Positions 6,491 to 7,400 of a stretch of DNA of 7,400 bases are shown here, piece by piece. How positions within the stretch are numbered: the stretch's first letter is position 1; every line of letters starts with the position of its first letter. This stretch comes from JAUIBE01 sp035267185 (lineage in GTDB: Bacteria; Pseudomonadota; Gammaproteobacteria; Xanthomonadales; SZUA-36). Under the pieces are notes generated by a model. It worked only from the letters and a program-made list of their open reading frames with translations, searched no databases and had not been told where the DNA came from. The position numbers and the translations under genes were made by a program. The stretch spans positions 1 to 7,400 of the forward strand of contig DATFLY010000140.1 of assembly GCA_035267185.1 (NCBI GenBank), written 5' to 3'.

Positions 6491-6811
6491 TCAGGCTTTT
6501 TCCATGGTGCACTTGAGGGGGTGCTCATTCTGTCGTGAAAATTCGTTCACCTGCACAACCTTGGTCTCTGCGATTTCAAAAGTGAAAACACCGCAAACGC
6601 CTTTGCCCTTCGTGTGCACGTGCAACATGACCTGGGTGGCCCTGTCGTGATTCATGTCGAAGAATAGCTTGAGGATTTCAATTACGAAATCCATCGGAGT
6701 GTAATCATCGTTCAGGAGGACGACACGATACATGGGCGGAAGCTCGACCTCCGGCCGTGCTTCTTCCAGTGCGAGCCCATGCTCTTTGTGTGATTCGAGA
6801 TCCTGTCCCAT
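6491..6811 (-). CDS. clpS: ATP-dependent Clp protease adaptor ClpS
   Basis: This 106-residue protein has the same length as E. coli ClpS. ClpS binds proteins whose first residue is Leu, Phe, Tyr or Trp and hands them to ClpA (bacterial N-end rule). The binding-pocket residues fall at the E. coli positions: Asn34, Asp35 and Asp36 in LNDDYTPM, gate residue Met40, and His66 in HVHTKGKG. The conserved C-terminal half reads GVCGVFTFEIAETK, then NEHPLKCTMEKA. The first ~25 residues form the variable, acidic extension that engages the ClpA N-domain. The ATG at 6811 matches the family N-terminus but lacks a good Shine-Dalgarno sequence. A TAAAAT six bases upstream could be a -10 giving a leaderless message. 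clpA follows in the same direction, and mnmA is divergent. Confidence 0.97.
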   Translation of the reverse strand: MGQDLESHKEHGLALEEARPEVELPPMYRVVLLNDDYTPMDFVIEILKLFFDMNHDRATQVMLHVHTKGKGVCGVFTFEIAETKVVQVNEFSRQNEHPLKCTMEKA

Positions 6812-6817
6812 GCCGTA

Positions 6818-6846
6818 ATTTTATCTCAGCTTTGTCCGCCAATGAA
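6818..6846 (-). promoter_or_regulatory. Weak candidate promoter for clpS
   Basis: On the minus strand TAAAAT (6823-6818; 5 of 6) lies 17 bp from TTCATT (6846-6841; 3 of 6). Transcription would start at or next to the clpS ATG. The -35 is poor, and an upstream start with a longer leader is equally possible. Confidence 0.25.
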
Positions 6847-6858
6847 GGGTTTTCGTTC

Positions 6859-6867
6859 TGCTATAAT
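6859..6867 (+). promoter_or_regulatory. Extended -10 promoter for mnmA
   Basis: TGCTATAAT is a perfect extended -10 (TGnTATAAT). No good -35 lies at 16-18 bp spacing, which this promoter class tolerates. Transcription would start near 6874, leaving a leader of about 77 nt before the mnmA ATG. The complementary strand here gives only a poor match, so the promoter clearly points toward mnmA. Confidence 0.65.
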
Positions 6868-6950
6868 CACCGGTTCCCACCTATACTTTGCATTTAATTC
6901 GAAAATTTCAACGGGCTTTTTCTTTGCCAGAAAGACCCCATCTTCCCAGA

Positions 6951-7400
6951 ATGAATGGGACTCAGCTTGTCATGGTCGCCATGTCCGGCGGCGTCGATTC
7001 TTCCGTGAGCGCCTGGCTGTTACGCCAGCAGGGATTTCTCGTGGAAGGCCTTTTCATGAAAAACTGGGAAGAAGATGACCGTCATGGAGGTGCCTGCACG
7101 GCGCAAGAGGACGCCGCAGATGCATCCGCAGTCGCCGAGAAAATTGGAATTTCCATTCACCATCGTAATTTCGCAGCGGAATACTGGGATTACGTTTTTG
7201 AAGAATTCCTGGATGAATATCGTGCTGGTCGCACCCCAAACCCGGATATTCTTTGTAATCGCGAAATAAAGTTTAAGACCTTTATCGAACATGCCGAAGA
7301 CCTCGGTGCAAAATCGATCGCTACTGGCCACTATGTCAGGCGTGCTGACAGGGATGGCAGGTCCATGCTCCTTCGAGGCAGGGATCCGGGTAAGGACCAG
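6951..7400 (+). CDS. mnmA: tRNA-specific 2-thiouridylase MnmA (partial, runs off right edge)
   Basis: The first 150 residues are present and the frame is open to the end. MnmA (TrmU) activates uridine 34 of the tRNAs for Lys, Glu and Gln with ATP and inserts sulfur delivered by a persulfide relay. The PP-loop SGGVDSS lies at residues 12-18, followed by GLFMKNWEEDD (33-43). Asp99 and the catalytic Cys102 in NPDILCNREIKF stand at the same numbers as in the E. coli enzyme, then ATGHYVRR. The start at 6951 matches the family N-terminus, but no Shine-Dalgarno sequence is visible. The start codon lies in the loop of a 5-bp hairpin formed by TCCCA (6944-6948) and TGGGA (6956-6960). The second active-site Cys (about 199) would lie outside the window. 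It is divergent from clpS. Confidence 0.97.
   Translation, partial: MNGTQLVMVAMSGGVDSSVSAWLLRQQGFLVEGLFMKNWEEDDRHGGACTAQEDAADASAVAEKIGISIHHRNFAAEYWDYVFEEFLDEYRAGRTPNPDILCNREIKFKTFIEHAEDLGAKSIATGHYVRRADRDGRSMLLRGRDPGKDQ

Noticed and set aside
6921..6935. Possible leader hairpin TCTTT/AAAGA upstream of mnmA
   Set aside because: Only five mostly A-T pairs, no T-tract and no alternative structure, so an attenuator or riboswitch is not supported.

Overview
The window reads as ordinary chromosomal DNA of a gammaproteobacterium. ClpA, ClpS, MnmA and MmuM look closest to the Escherichia coli and Pseudomonas versions, and the cluster mnmA / clpS-clpA / infA is a known gammaproteobacterial neighbourhood. 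Base composition is even and moderately GC-rich. I see no transposase, integrase, CRISPR array or phage gene. A marine lineage is a guess, based only on the style of the palindromic repeat at the left edge.

Left part (1-1430): a reading frame enters from the left and ends at 117. Its last ~25 codons lie in a run of three small hairpins that looks like a dispersed palindromic repeat. Positions 118-233 show nothing I can name. A palindrome (234-251) follows a tRNA-Cys(GCA) gene on the minus strand. Upstream of the tRNA, on the same strand, lies mmuM (homocysteine S-methyltransferase).

Middle part (1431-3840): two plus-strand genes encode exported proteins. The first is a 149-residue protein of unknown function that ends in a strong intrinsic terminator. 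The second is a ~581-residue protein that I place in the DUF885 family of putative zinc metallopeptidases, but its metal-binding motif appears destroyed. Its start lies just after the terminator. A minus-strand tRNA-Gly(GCC) with a near-consensus promoter follows.

Right part (3841-7400): infA (translation initiation factor IF-1, plus) runs tail to tail into clpA (minus), only 3 bp apart. clpS lies upstream of clpA on the same strand. ClpS recognises N-end-rule substrates and delivers them to the ClpA unfoldase, which works with ClpP (not in the window). mnmA, the tRNA 2-thiouridylase, is divergent from clpS and runs off the right edge. Several genes therefore concern translation (two tRNAs, IF-1, tRNA thiolation) and protein quality control.

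I did not find a convincing new multi-gene system. The most interesting items are the apparently metal-dead DUF885 protein, the promoter-like element fused to the terminator in front of it, and the structured repeat at the left edge.
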